From NCBI RefSeq assembly GCF_029094525.1, contig NZ_CP119107.1:1488001-1552000 (forward strand): 64,000 nucleotides of DNA. Reading direction: 5' to 3'. Both the position numbers and the translations under genes were made by a program. Shown here one piece after another: positions 48,550 to 58,590 of the stretch. This DNA is from Pullulanibacillus sp. KACC 23026. Its GTDB lineage: Bacteria; Bacillota; Bacilli; Bacillales; Sporolactobacillaceae. The notes beneath the pieces are model-generated. The model was not told where the DNA came from and made no database searches. It was given only the letters and a program-made list of their open reading frames with translations. The first letter of the stretch is position 1; every line of letters begins with the position of its first letter.

Positions 48550-50952
48550 ATGTCGAACCCAACCTCCCTTGATCTGTTTTCGGAAGAACTCCCCTTTATC
48601 ATAGGGGTTCCTTACCATCTTATCTTTCAAAACAGTGAGAATGCCTATACGGTTATGAAGGTAAAAATTGAAGAAACCAATATAAGCCTCCCTGAAAAGG
48701 ATATTGTGGTTATCGGCTATTTTCCCGCTCTTCACCTACAGGAATCGTATCATTTTTTCGGAAACGTGAAAGTGCATCCTCGTTATGGGCATCAATTTGA
48801 AGTGGAACGGTTTCGGAAGCTGCTGCCCCAATCAAAAGCAGGCATTGTTCATTATCTGTCGGGTGATTTGTTTCCTGGAATTGGAAAAGCGACCGCTGAA
48901 CGCATTGTCTCAGCACTTGGGGAACAGGCGATTTCAAAAATTCTGGAGAACCCGGATTGTTTGACAGAAGTGCCTAAGCTTGCGGCGGATAAAGCGACCT
49001 TAATTTACGAAGCGCTCTTAAAGCATGAAGGCTTAGAGAAAGTGATGATTGGCCTTACGGATTACGGTTTCGGTCCCCGGTTATCGATGAAAATCTATCA
49101 AGCCTATGGGAATGAAGCACTGACCATTATTGAGGAGAATCCTTACCGGCTTGTTCAGGATATTGAAGGGATTGGGTTTCATAGAGCGGATGAACTGGGG
49201 AAGCAATATGGGTTGACCGGTGAGCATCCCGATCGTATCCAAGCGGGTATCTTGTATGTGTTAAATGAAGCCGCCATGAACAATGGCCATGTCTATCTTC
49301 CTAAGGAGTCCGTTCTTCAAAATGCAACCCTTTTACTGTCGACACCCCGCGAGCCTGTAAGTGATGAAGGAATTGAACGGGAATTGATCGTGCTTCATGA
49401 GGAAGGCAAGGCGATATTGGAGGAGGACCGTTTCTATCTTCCTTCTCTCTATTTCGCTGAAAAAGGGCTCGTATCAAGTCTGAAACGGTTAATGGAGCAG
49501 TCTGAGTTCCAGCAAAATTTCTCTGAAGCGGAGTTTTTGGCTGCGTTAGGCGGTCTTGAGGACCGTCTCGCTATTGAATATGCGCCTTCTCAAAAAGCTG
49601 CCATTCAACAGGCGTTAGCCTCTCCGGTGACTCTCTTGACAGGGGGGCCAGGGACTGGGAAAACGACCGTTATTAAGGGGATTGTGGACATCTATGCCGA
49701 ACTTCATGGTCTCTCGTTGAATCCAAAAGATTACAAAGATGAGCCCTTTCCTTTTGTCTTGATTGCACCGACAGGACGGGCAGCCAAGCGCATGAGTGAA
49801 TCGACAGGACTGCCTGCTGTCACGATTCACCGTCTTCTTGGCTGGAAAGGCGGCTCGGGTTATGAGCATGATGAAGAGAATCCACTGGAGGGACGCTTAG
49901 TTATTGTTGATGAGATGTCCATGGTAGATATTTGGCTCGCCAATCATTTATTGCGCTCATTAAAGACGCCCGTACAAATCGTTATTGTTGGAGATGAAGA
50001 TCAGCTTCCTTCGGTTGGACCTGGCCAAGTTCTGAATGATCTGCTTCATTCACATGTTTTGCCGACCGTCAGGCTGACCGACATCTATAGACAAGCTGAA
50101 GGGTCTTCTATTATCGAACTTGCTCATGCCATCAAAAATGGGGAGCAAGTGATCGAACTGCAGCAGGCTAAAGAGGATCGTCGATTTTTTGCCTGCTCAC
50201 AAAGTCAAATCTTAGATGTTGTCCAAAAGGTATGTGCCAACGCTCATAAGAAGGGGTTTTCATCGAAGGATATTCAAGTACTGGCTCCGATCTATAGGGG
50301 CAATGCGGGGATTGATGCTTTAAATAAGGTCCTTCAAGATTTGTTTAACCCAAAGCATGAATCCAAGCGTTTTTTAACATTTGGTGAGACGGAGTTTCGG
50401 GTTGGAGATAAAGTGCTCCAACTGGTCAATAACCCAGAGGATAATGTTTTTAATGGGGATATTGGTGAAGTGGTTGCCCTTTTCAAAGCGAATGAGCGAA
50501 CGGAAAAAGAAGATGCGCTAGTGGTGTCTTTTGATGGGATTGAAGTGACCGTTTCCCGCAAAGATTTGGGGCAATTAACCCTCGCTTATTGTACTTCGAT
50601 TCATAAGGCGCAAGGAAGTGAGTTTCCAATTGTCGTCTTGCCTATCGTAAAAGGCTACCATCGCATGCTAAGGCGTAATTTAATCTATACAGCTATTACT
50701 AGAAGCCGATCCTATTTGATCATGTGCGGCGATGCAGATGCTTTTATGAGAGCCATTCAGCAGACAGAAGGGGATCGCCGCTTCTCCCACTTAAAGGAAA
50801 AATTGATTGAACGACTTGGAGCAGAGAGGGAAGAAGAGGAGCGATCTGAAAGCGAGAAAGCTGCAGTGGACTCACTTCAATCCTCAGATCCTGATGATTG
50901 GGAAATAGATGAGACGTTAAACGAGGAAGAAGACCCATTCTTAAATCTATAA
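48550..50952 (+). CDS. recD2: RecD-like ATP-dependent DNA helicase RecD2
   Basis: SF1B 5'-3' helicase of the RecBC-less RecD2 group (YrrC). An N-terminal extension with OB-like and helix-hairpin-helix parts (GIGKATAERIVSALG) is followed by the motor: Walker A LTGGPGTGKTTVIKG, Walker B VIVDEMSMVD, and VTVSRK..LAYCTSIHKAQGSEFP with a final AITRSR motif. 800 residues, ending in an acidic tail. ATG at 48550 is preferred; TTG at 48541 touches the gagag ribosome site. Confidence 0.95.
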   Translation: MSNPTSLDLFSEELPFIIGVPYHLIFQNSENAYTVMKVKIEETNISLPEKDIVVIGYFPALHLQESYHFFGNVKVHPRYGHQFEVERFRKLLPQSKAGIVHYLSGDLFPGIGKATAERIVSALGEQAISKILENPDCLTEVPKLAADKATLIYEALLKHEGLEKVMIGLTDYGFGPRLSMKIYQAYGNEALTIIEENPYRLVQDIEGIGFHRADELGKQYGLTGEHPDRIQAGILYVLNEAAMNNGHVYLPKESVLQNATLLLSTPREPVSDEGIERELIVLHEEGKAILEEDRFYLPSLYFAEKGLVSSLKRLMEQSEFQQNFSEAEFLAALGGLEDRLAIEYAPSQKAAIQQALASPVTLLTGGPGTGKTTVIKGIVDIYAELHGLSLNPKDYKDEPFPFVLIAPTGRAAKRMSESTGLPAVTIHRLLGWKGGSGYEHDEENPLEGRLVIVDEMSMVDIWLANHLLRSLKTPVQIVIVGDEDQLPSVGPGQVLNDLLHSHVLPTVRLTDIYRQAEGSSIIELAHAIKNGEQVIELQQAKEDRRFFACSQSQILDVVQKVCANAHKKGFSSKDIQVLAPIYRGNAGIDALNKVLQDLFNPKHESKRFLTFGETEFRVGDKVLQLVNNPEDNVFNGDIGEVVALFKANERTEKEDALVVSFDGIEVTVSRKDLGQLTLAYCTSIHKAQGSEFPIVVLPIVKGYHRMLRRNLIYTAITRSRSYLIMCGDADAFMRAIQQTEGDRRFSHLKEKLIERLGAEREEEERSESEKAAVDSLQSSDPDDWEIDETLNEEEDPFLNL

Positions 50953-51059
50953 ATCAGGGGATAGCCTTAAATCTATTTATTAAGGTTATCCCTTTTTTGC
51001 TGTTTCAGCTAGTATGGTTTGGAATTAATTTGGACACACTATTTTTAGAGGTGAATCAG

Positions 51060-51251
51060 ATGCATTGTCCAAATTGTAAAAATAAAAATCTAGGAAAAAT
51101 AGGGGTTAATCAATATTATTGTTGGGATTGTTTCATTGAATTAACGCTGGCAAAAGGAAAACTGTCCCTAAACCAAGTAGAAGAGGACGGGAGCCTAACC
51201 AATCTTGATGATTTGTTTGATGAAGTGGAACGCCAAGTGGAACTCGGGTAG
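51060..51251 (+). CDS. Small zinc-ribbon protein
   Basis: 63-residue protein starting MHCPNCKNKNLGKIGVNQYY with a second pair CWDC, so four cysteines for one zinc. The rest is acidic (NLDDLFDEVERQVE). ATG at 51060 has gaggtgaat upstream; the frame is open further 5' but without a good site. Similar short zinc-ribbon proteins occur near yrrI/recD2 in Bacillales, but no function is known to me. Confidence 0.75.
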   Translation: MHCPNCKNKNLGKIGVNQYYCWDCFIELTLAKGKLSLNQVEEDGSLTNLDDLFDEVERQVELG

Positions 51252-51320
51252 CTAAATTAAGAGCCGCCATACTTCTCACAAAATAGACAACCAACGAACA
51301 CAAGTGGGAGGTTGTAAGGG

Positions 51321-52427
51321 ATGCGAGGTACCATTTTAGATTGGTTGAAACGATTAGTGTTACTTTTGCTTGTCTTTATTAATTTATGGTTCGTGCTAAA
51401 ACTGTGGCCCTATGTGATGCACTTGCTCGCTGCGACATTAAAACTAATGTCGCCGTTTCTAGTGGCTTTTCTTATCGCTTACATTCTCCATCCTATGGTC
51501 AAGCACTTACATAGAAGGGGAATGCCGAGGGCGCTCGCCATTCTCATTATCTACCTCTTATTCTTTGGATTATCAGGCTATGGCATTGCCAAGGGAGTCC
51601 CGCTCCTCTTAAATCAGCTAAGTCACTTATCTGAACAAGTTCCGGCTTTAACTCAATTCTATGAGGAAAAGGTAGATCATTTCTATTCAGCAACGGCTCA
51701 TTTGCCTGAACAGGTTCATACGCATTTCAATCGTTTTTTACTGCAGGCAGAAGAGACGTTAAATCATTGGATTGGGGTTATTATTTCAAGTATTCAACGA
51801 TTAGTAACGTCGATCTTTACGATTTTCCTCATTCCGTTTATTGTGTTCTATCTTTTAAAAGATATAGAGGGATTGGCTGATTGGCTGAAAGAGCATATCC
51901 CTGATCGTTGGCAGAAGCCTGCAAAAGAGCTGTTAACTGACATTGATCATTCTTTGGGAAGCTATATCCGAGGCCAATTAATTGTATGCGTAGCGGTTGG
52001 GCTTGCCGCCTTCATTGGATTATGGTTATTTAAAATTCCTTATTCAGGTGTGCTCGGTTTTTTTGTCGGCATTACGGATATTATTCCGTTTTTTGGAGCG
52101 GCCATTGGAGCGATTCCCGCTGTTATCGTCGCGCTTACGATTTCCATGAACAAGGTCTTTATTGTGATTGCGGTGATTACCGTGGTCCAGTCCTTAGAGG
52201 GAAATCTGTTCAGCCCCGTTATTGTTGGGAAGAGTGTTCATCTTCATCCCATTCTCATTATGGTTTCGCTTGTTATTGGCGGTGAATGGGGAGGCATTCT
52301 TGGGATGCTTGTGGCGATTCCTGTCTTCGTTACACTTAGGGAAATTCTTCTCTTCTGGCTACGTGAAAGACAAAAAAGAAAACAAGCGGAATGGATCGAT
52401 CCTAAAATCGATCACGATAGAAGTTGA
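51321..52427 (+). CDS. yrrI: AI-2E family transporter YrrI
   Basis: 368-residue membrane protein with about eight helices and the family segments PFLVAFLIAYILHPMV, DIIPFFGAAIGAIPAV and SVHLHPILIMVSLVIGG. Members include Na+/H+ antiporters and putative AI-2 exporters; substrate unknown here. Precedes alaS as in B. subtilis; the alaS promoter overlaps its stop codon. Confidence 0.9.
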   Translation: MRGTILDWLKRLVLLLLVFINLWFVLKLWPYVMHLLAATLKLMSPFLVAFLIAYILHPMVKHLHRRGMPRALAILIIYLLFFGLSGYGIAKGVPLLLNQLSHLSEQVPALTQFYEEKVDHFYSATAHLPEQVHTHFNRFLLQAEETLNHWIGVIISSIQRLVTSIFTIFLIPFIVFYLLKDIEGLADWLKEHIPDRWQKPAKELLTDIDHSLGSYIRGQLIVCVAVGLAAFIGLWLFKIPYSGVLGFFVGITDIIPFFGAAIGAIPAVIVALTISMNKVFIVIAVITVVQSLEGNLFSPVIVGKSVHLHPILIMVSLVIGGEWGGILGMLVAIPVFVTLREILLFWLRERQKRKQAEWIDPKIDHDRS

Positions 52428-52453
52428 CAAGCGCTTACGAAGTCGTCTATAAT
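52424..52453 (+). promoter_or_regulatory. Sigma-A promoter for alaS T-box transcript
   Basis: TTGACA (52424-52429) and TATAAT (52448-52453), both perfect, 18-bp spacer; the -35 overlaps the yrrI stop codon. Confidence 0.88.
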
Positions 52454-52459
52454 TCATTC

Positions 52460-52733
52460 ACGTAGATAATTATTTACATATGACAATGATTTTTTTGAAC
52501 GCGATGAAGGACCTTGTGAGTCAAGCCCCTTTATAGAGAGGAATTTCCCAGGCTGAAAGAAGTTCCAAAGGAAGAGGTCTCACGGCTAGTCTGAAGTGCA
52601 GCTAATCCCTGCCGGCACTAGACCCGTTAACGTCTATGTATAAGGTGATAGATTTCCCCGAGTGGGTCAATCTATAACCAGGGTGGTACCGCGAGAATAA
52701 GCTCTCGTCCCTGTATTGGGATGAGGGCTTTTT
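52460..52733 (+). promoter_or_regulatory. T-box leader of alaS
   Basis: T-box agggtggtaccgcg at 52680-52693. The terminator is agctctcgtccc (52700-52711) with gggatgagggct (52718-52729) using G-U pairs, then T-run to 52733. Stem I lies in the 5' part (gaaggaccttgtgag with ctcacgg). It should respond to uncharged tRNA-Ala, by the downstream gene; the specifier was not assigned. Confidence 0.92.
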
Positions 52734-52781
52734 ATGCTTTTAAGAGATGAGTTAACAACTAAGATTTTAGGAGGTATTAGT

Positions 52782-55421
52782 GTGACACAATTAAGCTCTC
52801 GAGATATTCGCCAGATGTTCTTAGATTTCTTTCAGGAGAAGGGACATAAAATTGAGCCGAGCGCTTCCTTGATTCCTTATGAAGATCCGTCCTTGTTATG
52901 GATTAATAGCGGTGTAGCTACTTTAAAGAAATATTTTGATGGGCGCGTCGTTCCTGAAAATCCTCGCTTGACAAATGCTCAAAAAGCGATCCGCACCAAT
53001 GATATTGAGAATGTCGGTTATACGGCTAGACATCATACGTTTTTTGAAATGCTTGGGAATTTTTCCATTGGGGATTATTTTAAGGAAGAGGCCATTACAT
53101 GGGCATGGGAATTCTTAACGGATCCGAAGTGGATTGGGTTTGATCCAGAGAAGCTGTCGGTTACCATTCACCCTGAAGATGATGAGGCCTATGAGCTCTG
53201 GCATAACAAAATGGGCCTGCCCGAAAATCGTATCATTCGGTTGGAGGATAATTTCTGGGATATCGGTGAAGGGCCAAGCGGACCCAATACGGAAATTTTC
53301 TATGATCGCGGTGAGGATTACGGCAATGATCCGGATGACCCTGAGCTTTATCCAGGCGGGGAGAATGAACGCTATTTAGAGATTTGGAATTTAGTGTTCT
53401 CTCAATTTAATCACAATCCGGATGGTTCTTATACACCACTGCCTAAGAAAAACATTGATACTGGGATGGGACTTGAACGTTTGGTATCTGTGATTCAAAA
53501 TGCCCGTACGAATTTTGATACGGATTTGTTTATCCCGCTTATTCGTGCTGTGGAAGGCATCTCAGGCAAAACTTACGGGGAATCGAAAGAATTAGATACG
53601 GCATTTAAGGTCATTGCAGATCATGTAAGAGCGGTTACCTTTGCCATTTCAGACGGTGCCCTTCCATCTAATGAGGGAAGAGGTTACGTTCTTAGACGTC
53701 TGATCCGCCGCGCTGTACGGTTTGCCATGGAACTTGGGATTGAGAAACCTTTTATGGATCAGCTTGTTCCAATTGTCCGCGATATCATGGGTGAGTTTTA
53801 TGATGTATTAAATAGCCGTGTTCCGTTCGTACAAAAAATTATCCATTCTGAAGAAGAGCGTTTCCATGAGACGATTCATGAAGGACTGGCTATTTTAAAT
53901 GCGATCATGGAGGAGAAGAAACAAAGCAGTCAAGCGATGATTGACGGGGCTGATGTGTTCAAACTCTATGATACCTTTGGTTTTCCTGTCGAGCTAACAG
54001 AAGAGTATGCCGAAAAAGAAGGTCTTTCTATCGATCGTGAAGGCTTTGAGCAAGCGCTTGAAGAGCAGCGTGAGCGGGCAAGACAAGCGAGACAAGATAC
54101 CGACTCCATGCAGGTTCAAAATGAAACGCTGCGTGACATCACGGTCAAAAGTGAGTTTGTCGGATATCAAAAGGATGAGACGTCTGCTGAAGTAGAGGTT
54201 ATCCTTCGAGAAAATGAACTGGTTGATTTAGCCGGCCCTGGTGAGGTTGTCCAAATCATCCTCAGTCAAACCCCTTTCTATGCTGAAAGCGGAGGTCAAG
54301 TTGCCGATAAAGGCCGATTAGTCAATGAGGATGTTGAAGTTGAAGTCAAGGATGTTCAAAAAGCTCCAAATGGTCAAAACCTTCATTTGGTAGAGATCAA
54401 AAAAGGCGTTTTAACAAAGGGGCTTGTCCTTAAGGCTGAAATTGCGGAATCGCTTCGTCGTGATACGGAAAAAAATCATACGGCGACTCATTTACTGCAT
54501 CGTGCATTAAAGGATGTATTGGGTGAACACGTGAATCAGGCGGGGTCACTCGTTACGCCGGAGCGCTTGCGCTTTGACTTTACTCATTTCGGTAAAATTA
54601 CGGAAGAAGAGCTAGATCGCATTGAAGCGATTGTAAATGAGAAGGTATGGGAAGGCTTAACGGTAGAGACACATCAAAAAGGAATTGCGGAAGCGAAGGC
54701 AATGGGGGCAATGGCGCTCTTTGGTGAAAAGTATGGAGAGGTCGTCCGTGTCGTCCAGGTTGGGGAGTACAGCCTAGAACTCTGCGGCGGTTGCCATGTT
54801 CGCAATACAGCTGAAATTGGATTATTTAAGATTGTCAGCGAAGCGGGGATTGGTGCCGGTACACGCCGGATTGAAGCTGTGACAGGCCGTTCTGCTTATC
54901 AACGATTAAACGCCTACGTCAAGCAGTTAGAAGCGATTAGCCGTCAGTTAAAAGCGCCTGTTGAAAAGGTAAACGAGCGAATTGAAGGGCTCAGCCAACA
55001 AATTCGTGAGTTAGAAAAGGAAAATGAGTCACTTGTAGCGAAATTAGGTAATGTAGAAGCAAGTGATCTTCAAACAAAAGTCCAAGAGTTAAATGGCATC
55101 CCTTATTTAGCAGAGCGAGTTCAAGGCCAAGATATGAACGGTCTGCGTGCCATGGTAGACCATCTCAAACAACAATTGAAGTCGGCTGTCATTGTTCTGG
55201 TCTCTACCGATAGTGAGAAGGTTCAAATTGTGGCAGGTGTCACCAAAGATTTGATCGATAAAGGCTGTCATGCTGGAAAGTTGATTAAAATCGTTGCAGA
55301 GCGATGCGGAGGAGGCGGTGGCGGCCGACCTGACATGGCCCAAGCAGGAGGGAAAGATCCTTCTAAGATAGCAGATGCCCTTGGCGCCGTAAAAGATTAT
55401 ATTAGCGAGCTAACCGTTTAA
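52782..55421 (+). CDS. alaS: Alanyl-tRNA synthetase
   Basis: Class II synthetase of 879 residues: catalytic core ([20 protein letters not shown] ... [18 protein letters not shown]), editing domain with [11 protein letters not shown] and [13 protein letters not shown] zinc site, coiled coil and a C-Ala domain with [21 protein letters not shown] at 52782 has aggagg upstream; starting at 52734 would lie inside the T-box terminator. Confidence 0.97.
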   Translation: MTQLSSRDIRQMFLDFFQEKGHKIEPSASLIPYEDPSLLWINSGVATLKKYFDGRVVPENPRLTNAQKAIRTNDIENVGYTARHHTFFEMLGNFSIGDYFKEEAITWAWEFLTDPKWIGFDPEKLSVTIHPEDDEAYELWHNKMGLPENRIIRLEDNFWDIGEGPSGPNTEIFYDRGEDYGNDPDDPELYPGGENERYLEIWNLVFSQFNHNPDGSYTPLPKKNIDTGMGLERLVSVIQNARTNFDTDLFIPLIRAVEGISGKTYGESKELDTAFKVIADHVRAVTFAISDGALPSNEGRGYVLRRLIRRAVRFAMELGIEKPFMDQLVPIVRDIMGEFYDVLNSRVPFVQKIIHSEEERFHETIHEGLAILNAIMEEKKQSSQAMIDGADVFKLYDTFGFPVELTEEYAEKEGLSIDREGFEQALEEQRERARQARQDTDSMQVQNETLRDITVKSEFVGYQKDETSAEVEVILRENELVDLAGPGEVVQIILSQTPFYAESGGQVADKGRLVNEDVEVEVKDVQKAPNGQNLHLVEIKKGVLTKGLVLKAEIAESLRRDTEKNHTATHLLHRALKDVLGEHVNQAGSLVTPERLRFDFTHFGKITEEELDRIEAIVNEKVWEGLTVETHQKGIAEAKAMGAMALFGEKYGEVVRVVQVGEYSLELCGGCHVRNTAEIGLFKIVSEAGIGAGTRRIEAVTGRSAYQRLNAYVKQLEAISRQLKAPVEKVNERIEGLSQQIRELEKENESLVAKLGNVEASDLQTKVQELNGIPYLAERVQGQDMNGLRAMVDHLKQQLKSAVIVLVSTDSEKVQIVAGVTKDLIDKGCHAGKLIKIVAERCGGGGGGRPDMAQAGGKDPSKIADALGAVKDYISELTV

Positions 55422-55462
55422 AGTGTACGTTTGAAAGTCAAGAGATGCGGGGGGGAAGTTTG

Positions 55463-55726
55463 ATGGATAAGACGATGAAGTTTCAATTTCCAGAGGACCC
55501 AAACAAGCAAGAGGTTAAAGATGTATTGTTAAAGGTGTTCGATGCCCTGGAAGATAAGGGCTATACACCGATTAATCAGGTGGTGGGATATCTTTTATCT
55601 GGTGATCCCGCATATATTCCCCGCCACCAGGATGCTCGTACCATCATCCGTAAAATTGAACGTGATGAGATCATTGAAGAACTGGTCACGTTTTATATCC
55701 AACATCATAAGGAAGGCACTAAATGA
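55463..55726 (+). CDS. ireB: IreB family regulatory phosphoprotein
   Basis: 87-residue YrzL/IreB protein, starting [20 protein letters not shown]. The core [20 protein letters not shown] and [13 protein letters not shown] are strongly conserved. In Enterococcus IreB is phosphorylated by the kinase IreK and lowers cephalosporin resistance. ATG at 55463 with gggggaag upstream. Overlaps yrrK by 4 bp; alaS-ireB-yrrK-yrzB is a conserved block. Confidence 0.92.
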   Translation: MDKTMKFQFPEDPNKQEVKDVLLKVFDALEDKGYTPINQVVGYLLSGDPAYIPRHQDARTIIRKIERDEIIEELVTFYIQHHKEGTK

Positions 55727-56151
55727 GAATAATGGGCTTGGATTATGGATCGAAAACCGTTGGTGTTGCCATTAGTGATGCTTTAGGAATGACAGCGCAA
55801 GGGATTGAAACGATTCATTATGTACAACATAAACAACATGAGATCTACGAGCGCCTGGAAACCTTGATCAAGGAGTATGAGGTTACCAAGATCGTTGTAG
55901 GTCTACCCAAACACATGAATAATTCGATTGGTGAACGGGGTGAAGCTTCACAGCGTTTTGCCAATAGTCTCAGAAAAAGATGGGACTTGCCAGTTGAACT
56001 GGTCGATGAACGGCTTACAACCGTATCCGCTGAGAGAATGCTGATTTCGGCTGATGTCAGTCGAAAGAAACGCAAAACAGTCATTGATAAAATGGCGGCA
56101 ACTCTAATTTTGCAAAGCTATTTAGATCAACAACACATAGGAGGACTATAA
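55723..56151 (+). CDS. yrrK: Holliday junction resolvase-like YqgF/RuvX
   Basis: RNase H-fold protein of 142 residues. [19 protein letters not shown] carries the first Asp; VGLPKHMN and VDERLTT provide the other family motifs. E. coli YqgF acts in 16S rRNA 5' maturation; resolvase activity was also proposed. Start overlaps the ireB stop (atga). Confidence 0.93.
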   Translation: MRIMGLDYGSKTVGVAISDALGMTAQGIETIHYVQHKQHEIYERLETLIKEYEVTKIVVGLPKHMNNSIGERGEASQRFANSLRKRWDLPVELVDERLTTVSAERMLISADVSRKKRKTVIDKMAATLILQSYLDQQHIGGL

Positions 56152-56153
56152 AA

Positions 56154-56465
56154 ATGACAAATGAACACACGCACGATCATGAGCACGAAGAAGAGGACCG
56201 TATCATTATTCCGGATGAAAATGGAGAAGAGCATCTTTTTGATATCCTCTTTACATTCGATGTAGAAGAAACCGACAAATCTTATATTGTGGTTGAGCCT
56301 GTTGAAGCAGAGGAAGACGACGATGAAGAAGAGGCGGAGGTCTTTGCATTCCGTTATGAGGGCGATCTTGATGGCGATTTTAGCCTCTTTGAAATCGATA
56401 CAGATGAAGAATGGGATATGGTCGAGGAAATGCTCAATACATTTGTCGATGAGGAAGACCTGTAA
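56154..56465 (+). CDS. yrzB: DUF1292 protein YrzB
   Basis: 103-residue, very acidic protein with a His/Asp/Glu-rich start (EHTHDHEHEEEDRII) and the DUF1292 core IPDENGEEHLFDILFTFD. Function unknown. Starts 2 bp after yrrK. Ends the alaS-led transcript before a terminator. Confidence 0.9.
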   Translation: MTNEHTHDHEHEEEDRIIIPDENGEEHLFDILFTFDVEETDKSYIVVEPVEAEEDDDEEEAEVFAFRYEGDLDGDFSLFEIDTDEEWDMVEEMLNTFVDEEDL

Positions 56466-56518
56466 TTTTTAAGAGACTGTTACTTTAAGAGACGATAAGT
56501 TTCGACAAATTGTATAAT

Positions 56519-56555
56519 AATAAGGGGAGTCTCATCTAAGAGACCCCTTTTCTTT
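56519..56555 (+). terminator. Intrinsic terminator after yrzB
   Basis: aaggggagtctc (56522-56533) and gagacccctttt (56540-56551) with a one-base bulge, then T-rich sequence. Confidence 0.82.
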
Positions 56556-56567
56556 TTGCAGATAACC

Positions 56568-56595
56568 TCGACATTTGTCGTCCATATAGTATAAT
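56568..56595 (+). promoter_or_regulatory. Candidate promoter of mltG with overlapping palindrome
   Basis: TCGACA (56568-56573) and TATAAT (56590-56595) with a 16-bp spacer. The -35 is part of the palindrome cgaca-tt-tgtcg (56569-56580), which could be an operator. Confidence 0.55.
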
Positions 56596-56625
56596 GGACT
56601 ATGGACTTTGAAAGGGGCGACACAT

Positions 56626-57759
56626 GTGTCAGAAACGCAAGATAAGCTGGACAAGCTTCGGAAACGCGCGGACGAAGCCCGACTCGTAAGACGTATTGTT
56701 TTAATTGTTCTTGCTGCGCTCATTATCGCCATTGCGGGAACCGCAGGCTATACATACCGTTATATAAGCAGGTCTTTACAACCTGAAAATGCAGCGAGTC
56801 ATAACAAAGTTATCGTGACTATTCCAAGCGGTTCATCAGTGAAAGAGATCTCAACTATTTTAGAAAATAAGGGCATTATTCATAGCGGTACTGTTTTTCA
56901 TTATTTTTGCAAGTATCGAAACGAACAAGATTTCATGGCAGGCACTTATCAACTATCTCCATCTATGTCCATTCAAACCATTATTAATACACTTCAATCA
57001 GGGAAGGTTTACCAGCCTGTTCTGTTAAAATTGACGATTCCTGAGGGCTATTGGGTGAAGGATATCGCGGCAACAATAGCTGACAAAACCTCTTTGAAAG
57101 AATCAGATATTCTTAAAAAACTATCAGATCGATCCTATATTAAATCGCATTATTTGAAAAACTATCCTTTTTTAAAGACGGTTTTATCTGATAAATATAA
57201 AGAGGTTACCTATCCTTTAGAAGGGTACTTATTCCCGGCAACCTACAGTTTTAGTGTTAAGAACCCAACGCTCGATCAAATTGTGTCAAAAATGCTTGAC
57301 AAGACCCAATCGGTTTTAAATGATAATAAGGGGTTAATTTCTCAAAGTTCATTAATGAATGTTCATGATATCTTGACAATGGCTTCATTAGTGGAAGAGG
57401 AAGCTCCGGATCAAGCCGATCGTGAAAAAATTGCCGGGGTCTTCTTTAATCGTTTGAAAAAGGGCATGCCGCTTCAAACGGATCCAACTATCTCTTATGC
57501 GTTGCAAAAGCATTTGAAAAACATATCGCATAGTGAGCTTGCTTTTAAGTCTCCTTATAATACGTATACCAATAAGGGGCTTCCAATCGGTCCAATTGAT
57601 AACCCGAGCTTGATCTCCATTGAAGCTGTCCTTAATCCTGCCAAAACGGATGCGTTATATTTCTTTGCACGTCCGAATGGACAAGTCTTGTATGCGAAAA
57701 CCTTAGCTCAACATAATGCAAATGTGAATAAATATAAGAGCGAGTGGAATAATCAATAG
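56626..57759 (+). CDS. mltG: Endolytic murein transglycosylase MltG
   Basis: Membrane-bound lytic transglycosylase (YceG/YrrL) that sets glycan strand length. Cytoplasmic start rich in charge, one membrane helix (about residues 24-45), a LysM-like segment (VTIPSGSSVKEISTILENKG) and the YceG domain with the catalytic Glu in ASLVEEEAPDQADREKIAG and FNRLKKGMPLQTDPTISYAL. 377 residues from GTG at 56626, which has gaaagggg upstream; a TTG at 56608 is the alternative. Confidence 0.94.
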   Translation: MSETQDKLDKLRKRADEARLVRRIVLIVLAALIIAIAGTAGYTYRYISRSLQPENAASHNKVIVTIPSGSSVKEISTILENKGIIHSGTVFHYFCKYRNEQDFMAGTYQLSPSMSIQTIINTLQSGKVYQPVLLKLTIPEGYWVKDIAATIADKTSLKESDILKKLSDRSYIKSHYLKNYPFLKTVLSDKYKEVTYPLEGYLFPATYSFSVKNPTLDQIVSKMLDKTQSVLNDNKGLISQSSLMNVHDILTMASLVEEEAPDQADREKIAGVFFNRLKKGMPLQTDPTISYALQKHLKNISHSELAFKSPYNTYTNKGLPIGPIDNPSLISIEAVLNPAKTDALYFFARPNGQVLYAKTLAQHNANVNKYKSEWNNQ

Positions 57760-57806
57760 GAAATTGAAAAGAGTCATATGGTTGATAATAATGGAATCCA
57801 TATGCA

Positions 57807-57834
57807 GGGGTTGACCACGCGTCAACCCTTTTAT
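57807..57834 (+). terminator. Terminator after mltG
   Basis: ggggttgac (57807-57815) and gtcaaccctt (57821-57830) over a 5-nt loop, followed by ttttat. Confidence 0.78.
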
Positions 57835-57871
57835 CTATAAGCAGGATCCTATTTAAGAAAGGAGTCCGGTT

Positions 57872-58522
57872 GTGAATCAAGAATCAAATAATAGGCTCCA
57901 GCACTACTTAAATGCTTTTCGGAAAGAACCGCTGCCGTTTATGGAAAGCTTAAGCCTAGAAGCTCGTGAGGCTGGCGTCCCCATTATGCAGCCTGAAACC
58001 ATGTCAGCCGTTGAGCAGTTTATCCGTCTTCATAAGCCTGGTACAATCTTAGAAATTGGGACGGCGGTCGGGTATTCGGCTATAAATATGTTCCTCTCAT
58101 CGAATGGCTCAGCACATGTCTATACAATTGAGCGTGATGAGTCGATGGTTCAAAAAGCCAGGCATAATATTGAGGCTCTCGATCTTCAATCTCACATTAC
58201 GGTTATTGAAGGCGATGCCCTTTCCCCACCGCCTGAAATTGAAAAATATGGTCCTTTTGATCTGCTTTTTATTGATGCGGGCAAAGGGCATTACAGGACT
58301 TTTTTTGATGCTTATACGCCTTTTCTGTCGGCTAACGGGATCGTGATTCATGATAATGTCCTACTAAGAGGCTATGTGCTCGACCCGGATCAGGCACCAA
58401 AAAGATTTAAGGCTATGGCTCGAAAAATGCATGCGTTTAACATCTGGCTTCAGGACCATCCGGATTTCCACACGGTTCTTTTGCCCATTGGAGACGGATT
58501 ATCTCTATCAATTAAGAAATAA
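57872..58522 (+). CDS. trmR: tRNA 5-hydroxyuridine methyltransferase TrmR
   Basis: SAM-dependent O-methyltransferase (YrrM) of the catechol-O-methyltransferase fold. SAM site ILEIGTAVGYSAINM, acidic loop TIERDESM, and metal ligands in LLFIDAGKGHYR and GIVIHDNVL. B. subtilis TrmR makes 5-methoxyuridine at tRNA position 34. Its substrate-making peptidase-like partners yrrN-yrrO, next door in B. subtilis, are absent here and udk follows directly. GTG start with aaaggagtcc upstream; 216 residues. Confidence 0.9.
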   Translation: MNQESNNRLQHYLNAFRKEPLPFMESLSLEAREAGVPIMQPETMSAVEQFIRLHKPGTILEIGTAVGYSAINMFLSSNGSAHVYTIERDESMVQKARHNIEALDLQSHITVIEGDALSPPPEIEKYGPFDLLFIDAGKGHYRTFFDAYTPFLSANGIVIHDNVLLRGYVLDPDQAPKRFKAMARKMHAFNIWLQDHPDFHTVLLPIGDGLSLSIKK

Positions 58523-58590
58523 GTAAAAACGGGTTAGGAGACATCATGAGTGGTTTGTGACCCAATGGTGGATGAAGGGAGTACCAAGTA

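Noticed and set aside
56569-56580. LexA operator before mltG
   Set aside because: Bacillus LexA boxes read CGAAC-N4-GTTCG; cgaca-tt-tgtcg differs in arms and spacing.
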